From: an uncultured Eubacteriales bacterium
GTDB lineage: Bacteria > Bacillota > Clostridia > Monoglobales > Monoglobaceae
Length of the DNA stretch: 64,000 bases
Direction: 5' to 3'
NCBI GenBank assembly: GCA_905198865.1
Contig: CAJKEB010000001.1
Coordinates: 1 to 64,000 of the forward strand
A model generated the notes under the pieces. The model was not told where the DNA came from. It saw nothing but the letters and a program-made list of their open reading frames with translations, and ran no database searches. Made by a program: the position numbers and the translations under genes. Positions 8,979-17,913 of the stretch are shown piece after piece. How positions within the stretch are numbered: position 1 is the stretch's first letter; each line of letters starts with the position of its first letter.

Positions 8979-10476
8979 AAATATCAGCTATATCGAACTT
9001 GTTATCGAAAAGGTTCAAAATACAATTAATCAGCAAGGTCTGGCGGAAAATGGAAGCTCTGTTCTGGTAGCTGTTTCTGGCGGCGCAGATTCCGTCTGTC
9101 TTTTACATGTGCTCAGCAGCATAAAAAATAGCTTTAATTATAATATCTCCGCGGCGCATCTTAATCACTCAATAAGGGGAGCTGAAGCAGACAGAGACGA
9201 GGATTATGTTATTGGGCTGTGTAAGAAACTGAAGATAAAGTGCTATACCGAAAAGACGGACGTGCCGAAGCTTGCGCAGGAAAAGGGACTGACGGAGGAA
9301 GAAGCGGGCAGACGGGCAAGATATGAATTTTTCGAGCGGGTATTAAGCGAGAATAATATTGATTATGTTGCTACTGCGCACAACAAAAACGATCAGGCCG
9401 AAACTGTTCTGATGCGTATTATCCGCGGAAGCGGTCTTACCGGTCTCAGGGGCATAAAGTATAAGCGTGAGGATTGCGTTATACGTCCGCTGCTTGATGT
9501 TTCACGTGAAGAAATAGAAAATTATTGCCGTGAGGCGGAAATTGATTTTAAAACGGACAGCACAAATAAAGACGATAATTATACGCGTAATAAAATAAGA
9601 CATCAGCTGCTTCCGTTAGCGTCTGAAATAAATCCGTCTGTCGTTGACGCTCTGGCAAATCTTTCAAAGACAATCGGTGATGACGCGGACTTTATAGATG
9701 ACTATTCAAAAAGACTGTACGAACGATTGAACCCGCCTGTATTAAAGGGAAGTTATAAGGCGATTGATATAGAGTCGTTAAAGCTGATTGATAATCGCTC
9801 GATTATATCGAGATTAATCCTTTTGTGCGCCCGTGACGCAATGGGCAGCGGTTATTCTCTTGAAAAAAAGCATATTGACAGTATTTGCTCTTTCTTTGAG
9901 TCAGAAGGCAACGGTTCAATTAACCTGCCGAAAGGCCTGGTTGTACAAAAGAGTTACGGCTGGCTTGAATTTAAGATAGGCCCAAAGTTGAGAGAAAATA
10001 ATAAAGAAAATGATGAGAAAAATATCGATTTTGAGGAAAAAGATTTAAATTTGTATAACAATAAGGATTTTTGTATTGAAGTTCAGCCGAATAAGTTATA
10101 TAATATAAAATATGCAGATTATGGATATAAAGTCAATCTTGATATTGTTCCGAAGGATAAAGTAAAGCTGAAAAGCGGCGATACAGCACTTGACTGGGAT
10201 ATGATTTCGGGCGGCAGTAATGCGAAAAAGCTGATTATCAGAAACAGACGCAGCGGCGACAGAATTGCAGTATATAAAAACGGAATGAGCCGTAAGCTTA
10301 AAAGCCTGTTGATAGACTTAAAGATACGCCGTGAAGAACGGGACGCCATACCGCTGTTATGTGATGACATTGACAATATTCTTGCTGTCGTCGGAATAAG
10401 AGCAAACGAAGAATACAAAATGACAAAAGATACTGATAATGTACTGGTGGTTCACTATGAAAAATATGAGAATTAA
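8971..10476 (+). CDS. tilS: tRNA(Ile)-lysidine synthetase
   Basis: TilS attaches lysine to C34 of tRNA(Ile)-CAU so that AUA codons are read as isoleucine. The PP-loop SGGADS is at about residue 36. The hydrolase-like segments AAHLNHSIRG and ATAHNKNDQAET follow, then the C-terminal TilS domain with RNRRSGDRI. ATG 8971 overlaps the dnaB stop; longer upstream readings run inside dnaB and are rejected. It is followed by hpt with a 20-base overlap, the usual tilS-hpt pair. Confidence 0.95.
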   Translation: MSKNISYIELVIEKVQNTINQQGLAENGSSVLVAVSGGADSVCLLHVLSSIKNSFNYNISAAHLNHSIRGAEADRDEDYVIGLCKKLKIKCYTEKTDVPKLAQEKGLTEEEAGRRARYEFFERVLSENNIDYVATAHNKNDQAETVLMRIIRGSGLTGLRGIKYKREDCVIRPLLDVSREEIENYCREAEIDFKTDSTNKDDNYTRNKIRHQLLPLASEINPSVVDALANLSKTIGDDADFIDDYSKRLYERLNPPVLKGSYKAIDIESLKLIDNRSIISRLILLCARDAMGSGYSLEKKHIDSICSFFESEGNGSINLPKGLVVQKSYGWLEFKIGPKLRENNKENDEKNIDFEEKDLNLYNNKDFCIEVQPNKLYNIKYADYGYKVNLDIVPKDKVKLKSGDTALDWDMISGGSNAKKLIIRNRRSGDRIAVYKNGMSRKLKSLLIDLKIRREERDAIPLLCDDIDNILAVVGIRANEEYKMTKDTDNVLVVHYEKYEN

Positions 10477-10996
10477 AGAAGTTCTTTTCTCAGAGGATGA
10501 TATTGCGAATATTGTTAGGATAACAGCAGAGCGAATAAGCAGTGATTATAAAGAACAGAATATTGATTCTCTGACACTTGTCTGCGTTCTTAAGGGTGCG
10601 GTAATGTTCACGGCTGACTTAATGAGAAAGATTGAGCTGCCAAGCATAAGACTTGAGTTTATAAAAGCGTCGAGCTACGGCAGCTCTGATACCAGCTCCG
10701 GAGAGGTTGAATTGAATATAGCGGATGATTTGCTTGTTTCAGGAAAGAATATTCTTATAGTTGAAGATATAATCGATACGGGATATACCTTGAAGAGAAT
10801 TGTTGAGAAATTCAAATTGCTCAAGCCTAATACAATTAAAGTCTGTACTTTGTTTGATAAACCGGACAGGCGAATAGTGGATTTCAAGCCTGATTATGTA
10901 GGCAGTGTGATTCCGGATGAGTTTATCGTCGGTTACGGACTTGATTATGCCGAAATGTATAGAAACCTGCCGTATGTTGCGGTTCTTGGAGAATAA
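10457..10996 (+). CDS. hpt: Hypoxanthine phosphoribosyltransferase
   Basis: A purine salvage enzyme converting hypoxanthine or guanine plus PRPP to IMP or GMP. The PRPP-binding motif ILIVEDIIDTGYTL is clear, followed by the FDKPDRR and FIVGYGLDYAE segments of the family. ATG 10457 has GGTGG 6 bases upstream; the next in-frame ATG at 10466 is possible. In many Firmicutes ftsH follows hpt; here a small unknown membrane protein does. Confidence 0.95.
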   Translation: MKNMRIKEVLFSEDDIANIVRITAERISSDYKEQNIDSLTLVCVLKGAVMFTADLMRKIELPSIRLEFIKASSYGSSDTSSGEVELNIADDLLVSGKNILIVEDIIDTGYTLKRIVEKFKLLKPNTIKVCTLFDKPDRRIVDFKPDYVGSVIPDEFIVGYGLDYAEMYRNLPYVAVLGE

Positions 10997-11026
10997 ATTA
11001 TTTATAATTTTAGGAGGCATTCTATT

Positions 11027-11404
11027 ATGAAAAAGTTTAATGAATACGCAGATGCTGTGATGGAATTTGCTGAACCATATGCAAAAAAAACGAGCCAATT
11101 TTTCAGCGATACCAAAGATGCGGTTGAAGATAAATATTATCGTCAGAAGAAGAAGTATATCAGAAAACGCAGAATAAATAAAATTAAAAAAGCACTTGAG
11201 GGAACGCTTGGTATAATTCTCGTCATGCTCACGCTGTTTGTCGGTATCCTTGCGGTTGCTCAGGGGGTGCGTAAGTTTTTAAGCTCAGACAGATTGCATA
11301 AGGCACATCAGAATAACGAAAATGAAAACAGAAATAAGAAAGTTGTTTCAAAGCCTAAGGCAAAAAAGAAGAATGATGACAATACAGGATATATTACGCT
11401 TTAA
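11027..11404 (+). CDS. Small single-pass membrane protein, unknown function
   Basis: 125 residues: a basic, probably helical N-terminal part (to about 58), one hydrophobic segment (about 62-82), and a Lys/Asn-rich tail. With no signal cleavage site, it is probably anchored by the single helix. The site AGGAGG is strong. It occupies the position downstream of hpt where ftsH often sits, but shows no AAA or protease motif. No family recognised. Confidence 0.65.
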   Translation: MKKFNEYADAVMEFAEPYAKKTSQFFSDTKDAVEDKYYRQKKKYIRKRRINKIKKALEGTLGIILVMLTLFVGILAVAQGVRKFLSSDRLHKAHQNNENENRNKKVVSKPKAKKKNDDNTGYITL

Positions 11405-11478
11405 TGTAAATTCAGCTGTGTTATAGTTTTAAAAACACAATCAGATAAAAGAATACAATCAGAAAAGAGGCAGAAAAC

Positions 11479-12681
11479 ATGGATATGAGAGAAAAGTTTT
11501 CAGATAAAGTTAAGGACCTTGAGGCTTCGGCAATCAGGGAGATTTTTAAGCTGCTCGGTAAGCCCGGTATAATATCGTTTGCGGGAGGAGCTCCCGACCC
11601 AAATCTGTTCCCGAAAAAAGAGCTTGCGGAAATATCTGCGGATATTTTAAAGAATCAGGGAGAAATTGCACTTCAATACGGTGTAACGGAAGGTTATGCG
11701 CCGCTTGTTGAGTGGGTCAGAAAGCGTCTTATTTCTCAGGGAATAATTTCTGAGAATGACGGAAACGGAACAATTGTTGTCAGCGGCGGTCAGCAGGGAA
11801 TCGACTTAGCTTCAAAATCATTGCTCAATCCCGGTGACGCAGTCGTATGTGAGCAGCCAAGCTTTGTAGGCGGTCTTAACTGCTTCCGGTCTTACAATGC
11901 TGAGATTTATGGCGTTAAAGCTGAAAGTGACGGACTTGATATGAACGCTCTTGAGGATTTGCTCAAGGAACATTCTAATGTTAAAGTTGTTTACACAATC
12001 GCTACATTCCAGAATCCGTCCGGTATCACTATGTCTCTTGAAAAGAGAAAGAAACTTCTTGAGCTTGCCTCGAAGTATGATTTTATAATTTTTGAGGATA
12101 ATCCGTACGGTGAGCTTAGATTTGCCGGTGAAGATGTGCCGACCATGAAATCTATGGACACAGAGGGAAGGGTTGTGTATCTCGGTTCATTCTCAAAGAT
12201 TTTGTCACCTGGTCTGAGACTTGGCTTTGTTGCATGTGATGTTGACCTTCTTGAAAGAATGGTTATATGTAAGCAGGTTCAGGATGTACATACAAATGTT
12301 TTGTCACAGATGATAGCGTATGAATTCGTAACGCGTTATTCGATTGATGAGCATATAGCAAAGCTCAGAAAGACATACGGCGAAAAGTGCAAGCTGATGT
12401 GTGAATGTATGGACAAGTATTTTCCGAGCTGCGTTACGCACACAACACCCGAGGGCGGCTTGTTCCTGTTCTGTGAAATGCCTGAAAAGTATGATACAAA
12501 GGAAATTATGGCAATGGCGGTTGAAAGAGGCGTTGCTTTTGTTCCCGGCTCAACAACCATGATTGATGATAACGCGAAGTACAGTACATTCCGTATGAAC
12601 TATTCTACTGCTTCATTTGAGCAGATAGAACAGGGAATTAAAACTCTCGGCGATTTGCTGAAGGAAGTAGTAGGTGAATAA
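11479..12681 (+). CDS. PLP-dependent aminotransferase (2-aminoadipate/aromatic type)
   Basis: A fold-type I aminotransferase of 400 residues. The N-terminal FAGGAPDPNLFP, mid-domain FQNPSGITMS and EDNPYGELRF, and the PLP lysine in GSFSKILSPGLRLG (about K240) match the class I/II group that includes LysN-type 2-aminoadipate and branched or aromatic aminotransferases. Substrate cannot be assigned from sequence; a general amino-acid/2-oxoacid transaminase is the safest reading. It overlaps trpS by 8 bases. Confidence 0.88.
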   Translation: MDMREKFSDKVKDLEASAIREIFKLLGKPGIISFAGGAPDPNLFPKKELAEISADILKNQGEIALQYGVTEGYAPLVEWVRKRLISQGIISENDGNGTIVVSGGQQGIDLASKSLLNPGDAVVCEQPSFVGGLNCFRSYNAEIYGVKAESDGLDMNALEDLLKEHSNVKVVYTIATFQNPSGITMSLEKRKKLLELASKYDFIIFEDNPYGELRFAGEDVPTMKSMDTEGRVVYLGSFSKILSPGLRLGFVACDVDLLERMVICKQVQDVHTNVLSQMIAYEFVTRYSIDEHIAKLRKTYGEKCKLMCECMDKYFPSCVTHTTPEGGLFLFCEMPEKYDTKEIMAMAVERGVAFVPGSTTMIDDNAKYSTFRMNYSTASFEQIEQGIKTLGDLLKEVVGE

Positions 12682-13702
12682 TTTGAGCGAGGCGAATACA
12701 AATCAAACAAAAAAGAGAATTTTAAGCGGTATACAGCCCTCAGGTGCGCTGACTCTCGGAAACTATGTCGGTGCGCTTAAAAACTGGGTTGAGCTTGCTG
12801 AAACTGAGGAATATGAGTGTTATTTTATGCTTGCGGACATGCACACAATAACCGTAAGACAGGATCCGAAAACTTTCAGAAAGAATGCCATGGATTTGCT
12901 TGCACTGTTTATTGCAGCAGGTCTTGACCCTGAGAAAAATCCGATTTTCTTCCAGTCTCATGTTCCGGCGCATGCAATGCTTGGATGGGTTATGATGTGC
13001 TACACATATATGGGTGAACTTTCAAGAATGACGCAGTACAAGGATAAGTCAAAGAAGCATGCCGAAAACCTGAACGCCGGTCTCTTTACATATCCGTCGC
13101 TTATGGCTGCTGATATTCTTCTCTATCAGGCAGATTTGGTTCCTGTCGGACATGACCAGATGCAGCATCTTGAGCTTACAAGAGACTTGGCAAACCGCTT
13201 TAATAATGCGTACAGTCCTACATTCAAGGTGCCTGAGCCTTATATACCGAAGGTAGGAGCGAGAATAATGAGCCTTCAGGATCCTACGCAAAAGATGTCT
13301 AAATCAGACACCAATGAGAACGGTTATATCCTTCTGCTTGATCCGATTGATAAAACGGTAAAGAAGATTAAGAGGGCGGTTACCGATTCGGGCAGCGAGA
13401 TTAAGCGCGGCGAGGGAAAAGAAGGCATTGAAAACCTTATGAGCATTTATTCTGCCACAACCGGAAGGACGATGGACGAGATTGAAATTGAGTTCAGCAG
13501 CAAGGGCTACGGTGATTTCAAAAACGCCGTTGCGGAAGCGGTTGCCGAGACAATCAGACCAATACAGGATAAATATAACGACCTTATGAAGAATAAGGAC
13601 TATTTAGTTCAAATATACAAAAGCGGCGCTGAAAAGGCAAACAAAACGGCTATGAAAACTGTTTCTAAAGTCTACAGAAAGATAGGATTTATTCAGCCGT
13701 AG
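12674..13702 (+). CDS. trpS: Tryptophanyl-tRNA synthetase
   Basis: A class I aminoacyl-tRNA synthetase charging tRNA(Trp). The HIGH-equivalent lies in SGIQPSGALTLGNYVGAL and the KMSKS loop in QKMSKSDTN. The 342-residue length is typical of bacterial TrpRS. Start GTG 12674 has AAGGAAG 6 bases upstream, inside the end of the aminotransferase gene. No T-box leader was seen; the gene appears to be expressed by readthrough. Confidence 0.96.
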   Translation: MNNLSEANTNQTKKRILSGIQPSGALTLGNYVGALKNWVELAETEEYECYFMLADMHTITVRQDPKTFRKNAMDLLALFIAAGLDPEKNPIFFQSHVPAHAMLGWVMMCYTYMGELSRMTQYKDKSKKHAENLNAGLFTYPSLMAADILLYQADLVPVGHDQMQHLELTRDLANRFNNAYSPTFKVPEPYIPKVGARIMSLQDPTQKMSKSDTNENGYILLLDPIDKTVKKIKRAVTDSGSEIKRGEGKEGIENLMSIYSATTGRTMDEIEIEFSSKGYGDFKNAVAEAVAETIRPIQDKYNDLMKNKDYLVQIYKSGAEKANKTAMKTVSKVYRKIGFIQP

Positions 13703-13718
13703 CTGCGGGAGGATTAAA

Positions 13719-14825
13719 ATGATTTTTGATAATAATTTATTTGTGCTTTTGGCTCTGGTTGTTGCATTTTTGATTTCATTTTCTGCAACGCCTATGGTTA
13801 TTTCTCTTGCACATAAAGTCAATGCAATAGATATACCTAAGGACGCGAGACGAGTACACAAAAAACCCACTCCGCTGATGGGCGGACTTGCTATATTCTA
13901 TGGTTTTGTTGTGAGTGTGATTTGTTTTGCTACGATTGACCAAGAGGTTATGGGTATACTAATCGGCTGTGCAATAATTGTTGCAACAGGTGTTATTGAT
14001 GATATTTCCGAAATGAAACCGATAGTCAAGCTGATTTGTCAAATCCTTGCCGCCGCGGTGGTTATTTACAGCGGAGTCAGAATTGAACATTTTGCAAATC
14101 CGTTTGTTAATTGGTTTGGCTGTCCGTATATTGTAATGAATTATTGGGTTTCATGTGCTGTGACCATGGTCTGGATAGTAGGTATTTGCAATGCCGTTAA
14201 TCTCATCGACGGACTTGACGGTCTGGCGGTTGGAGTATCTTCCATTGCGTCAATCGCGCTTTTGGCTTTGACTATAATAAGCGATAATTTAAACATTGCA
14301 ATTATCACTGCTGCGGTTGCAGGTGCAGGTTTTGGCTTTTTGCCGTACAACTATAACCCAGCTAAGATTTTTATGGGTGATACGGGTGCATTGTTCCTTG
14401 GGTTTATCCTGTCGTGCATTTCCATACAGGGTATGCTTAAGATGTCGGCGGTTATTACCTTTGCCGTACCGATTCTGATATTGGGATTGCCTATATTTGA
14501 CACTGTGTTCGCTATTTTGAGACGTGTATTTACAGGTCATTCGCCTATGCAGGCGGACAGGGGTCATTTGCACCACCGCTTGCTTGATATGGGATTTTCT
14601 CAGAGGCGTGTTGTGACAATTCTGTATACACTCACTGCGGTTCTGTGTATGACAGCGGTTGTTATTTCAATAAAGGGCTATGGACGCGGTCTGATTTTGA
14701 TTTGTTCGGTTTTGCTTATTATACTTGTTTCAATCAAAGTTATGGGCGAGCTCAGAGATCCGGGTGAATATGCAAATTATAACGCTGACGAGCAGTTAAT
14801 GGAGGAGGAAAATTATGACGAATAA
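13719..14825 (+). CDS. tagO: Undecaprenyl-phosphate N-acetylglucosaminyl-1-phosphate transferase
   Basis: A polytopic glycosyl-1-phosphate transferase (MraY/WecA superfamily) that links GlcNAc-1-P to undecaprenyl phosphate, the first step of teichoic-acid or secondary wall-polymer synthesis. Catalytic motifs are visible: VIDDISEM, NAVNLIDGLDGLA, FMGDTGALFLG and the His-rich HLHHRL loop. About ten membrane segments. It overlaps wecB by 11 bases; together they supply lipid-linked GlcNAc and UDP-ManNAc. Could equally be named wecA. Confidence 0.9.
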   Translation: MIFDNNLFVLLALVVAFLISFSATPMVISLAHKVNAIDIPKDARRVHKKPTPLMGGLAIFYGFVVSVICFATIDQEVMGILIGCAIIVATGVIDDISEMKPIVKLICQILAAAVVIYSGVRIEHFANPFVNWFGCPYIVMNYWVSCAVTMVWIVGICNAVNLIDGLDGLAVGVSSIASIALLALTIISDNLNIAIITAAVAGAGFGFLPYNYNPAKIFMGDTGALFLGFILSCISIQGMLKMSAVITFAVPILILGLPIFDTVFAILRRVFTGHSPMQADRGHLHHRLLDMGFSQRRVVTILYTLTAVLCMTAVVISIKGYGRGLILICSVLLIILVSIKVMGELRDPGEYANYNADEQLMEEENYDE

Positions 14826-15942
14826 GATAAAGGTTATGACTATATTCGGAACAAGACCTGAGGCGATAAAAATGGCTCCGCTTGTTAAGGAATTGGAAAA
14901 AAACAGCGATAAGATAGAGTCAATTGTCTGCGTAACAGCTCAGCACCGTGAAATGCTTGACCAGGTTCTGAAAATATTTGACATAACTCCGGATTATGAT
15001 TTGAATATTATGCACGAACGCCAAACGCTTGTAAATATTGTTACAAGAGCGCTTGAGGGTCTTGACGACATAATGAAGCAGGTTAAGCCGGATATTGTTC
15101 TGGTTCACGGCGATACATCAACCACCTTTGTCGGCAGCCTTGCGGCATATTATAACCAGATTATGCTCGGACATGTTGAGGCAGGGTTGCGTACATTCGA
15201 CAAGTACTTCCCGTTCCCGGAGGAAATTAACAGAAGAATTACCGGCGTTATTGCGGATATGCACTTTGCCCCCACAAAGAGAAATCAGGAGAATTTGCTG
15301 CGTGAGAATACGCCGCCCGAAAATATTTATATCACAGGTAACACGGTAATTGACGCGCTTAATACTACTGTTCGTGATGATTATGTATTCAGTGATGATG
15401 GACTTAAGTGCCTTGACTGGGATAACAAAAAAGTTATTGTTATGACTGCTCACAGACGTGAAAACCTTGGCGAGCCGCTTAAGAATATTTGCCGTGCTGT
15501 TCGCAGAATTGTAGATGATAATCCCGATGTTCAGGTTGTATATCCCGTTCATTTAAATCCGGCCGTCAGAGAAGTCGCCTTTGATATTCTTGGAGGTCAT
15601 GAAAGGATTAAACTCATTGACCCTGTTAATGCAGATGAGCTTCATAATGCAATCAAAAGGGGATATTTGGTTCTTACGGATTCCGGCGGTCTACAGGAGG
15701 AAGCTCCGTCACTCGGCAAGCCGGTGCTTGTACTCAGAAACGAAACCGAACGCCCTGAGGCTGTTGATGCCGGAACAGTTAAAATCGCAGGTGTTGATGA
15801 GGTCACTATTTATAACATGACTAAAGAGCTTATAGTAAACAGCGATGAGTATAACAAAATGGCACACGCTGTAAATCCTTACGGCGACGGTCACGCATCT
15901 GAAAGAATTGTTAAGGCGATTATTGAAAGGTTTAATAAATAA
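14815..15942 (+). CDS. wecB: UDP-N-acetylglucosamine 2-epimerase (non-hydrolysing)
   Basis: Interconverts UDP-GlcNAc and UDP-ManNAc (also called MnaA). Family motifs: GTRPEAIKMAPL at the N-terminus, HGDTSTTF, GHVEAGLRT, FPEEINRR, and the nucleotide-sugar segment DSGGLQEEAPSLGKP followed by RPEA. The 375-residue length is standard. A strong GGAGGAGG site lies in the end of tagO. ManNAc is a common component of the pyruvylated wall polymers to which SLH domains bind, which fits the two SLH proteins in this window. Last gene before a strong terminator. Confidence 0.95.
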   Translation: MTNKIKVMTIFGTRPEAIKMAPLVKELEKNSDKIESIVCVTAQHREMLDQVLKIFDITPDYDLNIMHERQTLVNIVTRALEGLDDIMKQVKPDIVLVHGDTSTTFVGSLAAYYNQIMLGHVEAGLRTFDKYFPFPEEINRRITGVIADMHFAPTKRNQENLLRENTPPENIYITGNTVIDALNTTVRDDYVFSDDGLKCLDWDNKKVIVMTAHRRENLGEPLKNICRAVRRIVDDNPDVQVVYPVHLNPAVREVAFDILGGHERIKLIDPVNADELHNAIKRGYLVLTDSGGLQEEAPSLGKPVLVLRNETERPEAVDAGTVKIAGVDEVTIYNMTKELIVNSDEYNKMAHAVNPYGDGHASERIVKAIIERFNK

Positions 15943-15947
15943 TTTAA

Positions 15948-15982
15948 AAAGGCAATTATTTCCCGCGAAATAATTGCCTTTA
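15948..15982. terminator. Bidirectional terminator
   Basis: A perfect 15-bp stem (15948-15962 with 15967-15981) and a 4-base loop. It is flanked by TTTAACA on plus and TTTTTAAAT on minus, so it can end both wecB and the convergent spoIIM. Confidence 0.85.
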
Positions 15983-16030
15983 ACAGTTTGTGATTAAGTA
16001 TGGGATATAGTGAATTAAATATTTAACTTA

Positions 16031-16729
16031 TCAGTTTCCGCTGATAAGCATATAGAATATCCGCATTGTTCCCGGACAGACAAAACCTTGTATCAACGCC
16101 GATATAACAAATATGACAAACAGCATCACTGCTGACGCTGTACATCTCAATAAAAATCGCAAATAATTCTGCTTTGAGACAGAATTATTAAATTTGCTTT
16201 TTTTGCTCTGCCTGAAAACCTTTATGCTTTCAGCAGTGTTATACACAGCAAATAACACAATTGCAGGAATAACGATTACATTGCATATGAAAACGCTTAA
16301 TGCTGAAAATATTATACCTTTTATCATGTAGCGCGTCAAAAAGAATGTTGCTGTCAGTCCTATTCCAAATCCCTTTGAAAATAAACGTATAAAGGAGAGT
16401 GGACAGAGGAACACACTCAGACTTGATATAAATAATACAAGAGTAAGTTTAAGATTTTCGATTAAAATTGATTTGAATATTTCCGGGAAAGAAACACCGA
16501 CCAAAACACTGCCTGTAAAGTAGTTTTGCATATAAGAGAATATTTTGTTAACACTGTCTTTGTCAGAGATAAAGTATGTAACACATCCGGCGGTAATTCC
16601 CAGAATAACAGAAAGCACATACAAAAAGAACAAAAGTCTGTTTTGCGCAATGAGATTTGAAACTGCTGACTTAATTGAATTTAAGTATCTTTTAATATAA
16701 TTTTGTTTTTGTAATATGTTCTCTGACAT
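16031..16729 (-). CDS. spoIIM: Stage II sporulation protein M family
   Basis: An integral membrane protein of 232 residues with about five hydrophobic segments. Sequence pattern and topology match SpoIIM, part of the SpoIID-SpoIIM-SpoIIP engulfment machinery of the mother cell. The segment FSKGFGIGLTATFF with following hydrophobic stretches is typical. A GGAGAG site precedes the start. The SpoIIM superfamily also has non-sporulation members, but the SASP gene in the same window supports the sporulation reading. Confidence 0.75.
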   Translation of the reverse strand: MSENILQKQNYIKRYLNSIKSAVSNLIAQNRLLFFLYVLSVILGITAGCVTYFISDKDSVNKIFSYMQNYFTGSVLVGVSFPEIFKSILIENLKLTLVLFISSLSVFLCPLSFIRLFSKGFGIGLTATFFLTRYMIKGIIFSALSVFICNVIVIPAIVLFAVYNTAESIKVFRQSKKSKFNNSVSKQNYLRFLLRCTASAVMLFVIFVISALIQGFVCPGTMRIFYMLISGN

Positions 16730-16831
16730 ATAGCTTATCTCTCCTTGTATTTGGCTTAATTAAATATATGTAAGATGCGGAAAATTATTTATAATTTTAG
16801 GCTGAAAATATAATAAAATTTTCAGATAAAT

Positions 16832-16860
16832 TTGTAATCATCAAAATGTTATGGTATAAT
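16832..16860 (+). promoter_or_regulatory. Sigma-A promoter of the M42 pair
   Basis: TTGTAA, 17 bases, TATAAT (16855-16860) with an extended -10 (TGG). It lies just upstream of the ribosome site for ATG 16882. Confidence 0.7.
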
Positions 16861-16881
16861 AAAACAAAAGGAGATGTGCAA

Positions 16882-17913
16882 ATGGATACAAACTCATTAC
16901 TGAAAGCGCTGACCTCCAAAACCGGGATCAGCGGATATGAGAATAATATTGCAGATTTTGCGTTAAGCAAATTAAGCGAATACTGCGATAACTGTAAGAT
17001 AGATAAAATGGGAAGCGTGCACGGATTTATAAAGGGCTGCGGCGGCGAAAACAGAAAAAAGATTATGCTTGAAGCTCATATGGATCAGGTAGGATTTTTG
17101 GTTACAAAAATAGATGATGACGGCTGCATATTATTTACTGCTGTCGGAGGTATTGACGCAAGAATTCTGCCGTGTTTGCGCGTTAAAATACTTGGAGACA
17201 AGAAAACGGTTGACGGTGTGGTTATTGCGCCTAATGATGAAAGTGTAGCACAGAAGAATGCGGAAATTAAATCTTTGAAAATATATACCGGATATACATC
17301 TGATGAGCTTAAAAAACTGATTTCGCCCGGAGATGCGATTGTCTTTGATATAGATTATATGGAGCTTCTCGGTGATTTGCGCTGCTGCGGTTCAATGGAT
17401 AACAGAAGCGGAATGACCGCTGTCTTTAAGGCTCTTGAATATATAAAGCAAAACCCTGTTGAGGCTGATATATATGTAGTATTTTCCACACAGGAGGAAA
17501 TTGGCTTAAGAGGGGCGTACACAAGTACCTATCACATTAACCCGGATATGGCAATAGCTGTTGATGTTACTCACGGAACAACAGTTGATTCACTCAATGA
17601 TGCAGGAGTGTTTGACTTGGGCAGCGGAGCAATTATTCTTCGCGGTCCCAATGTGGATTATAAGATGACAAAAGAACTGATAGACCTTGCTGAGAGGTTC
17701 AATATAAAGCACAAAATTGAAGTTGCCGGAGGTGCGTCGGGAACAACAGCATGGGCAATACAAACGGTAAGATGTGGAGTTCCGGTTATGCTTATTTCCA
17801 TTCCCTTGCGGTATATGCACACAAACGTTGAGGTGTTGGACACCGATGATATTGAACAGGCAGGAAAACTGATGGGTCTTGCTGCCGAATATTTCGGTAA
17901 GGAGGCAAAATGA
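16882..17913 (+). CDS. M42 family metallo-aminopeptidase (active form)
   Basis: M42 enzymes form dodecameric (TET-type) two-metal aminopeptidases. All expected ligands are visible: His in EAHMDQVGF, bridging Asp in SMDNRSGM, the Glu pair in TQEEIGLRG, Asp in AVDVTHG and the last His in RYMHTNVE. The 343-residue length is normal. ATG 16882 follows AAAGGAG; an in-frame ATG at 16846 lies upstream of the -10 and is rejected. Its stop overlaps the start of a degenerate paralogue. Confidence 0.92.
   Translation: MDTNSLLKALTSKTGISGYENNIADFALSKLSEYCDNCKIDKMGSVHGFIKGCGGENRKKIMLEAHMDQVGFLVTKIDDDGCILFTAVGGIDARILPCLRVKILGDKKTVDGVVIAPNDESVAQKNAEIKSLKIYTGYTSDELKKLISPGDAIVFDIDYMELLGDLRCCGSMDNRSGMTAVFKALEYIKQNPVEADIYVVFSTQEEIGLRGAYTSTYHINPDMAIAVDVTHGTTVDSLNDAGVFDLGSGAIILRGPNVDYKMTKELIDLAERFNIKHKIEVAGGASGTTAWAIQTVRCGVPVMLISIPLRYMHTNVEVLDTDDIEQAGKLMGLAAEYFGKEAK

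Noticed and set aside
12600..12674. T-box leader for trpS
   Set aside because: trpS starts inside the preceding gene; there is no room for or trace of a T-box sequence.
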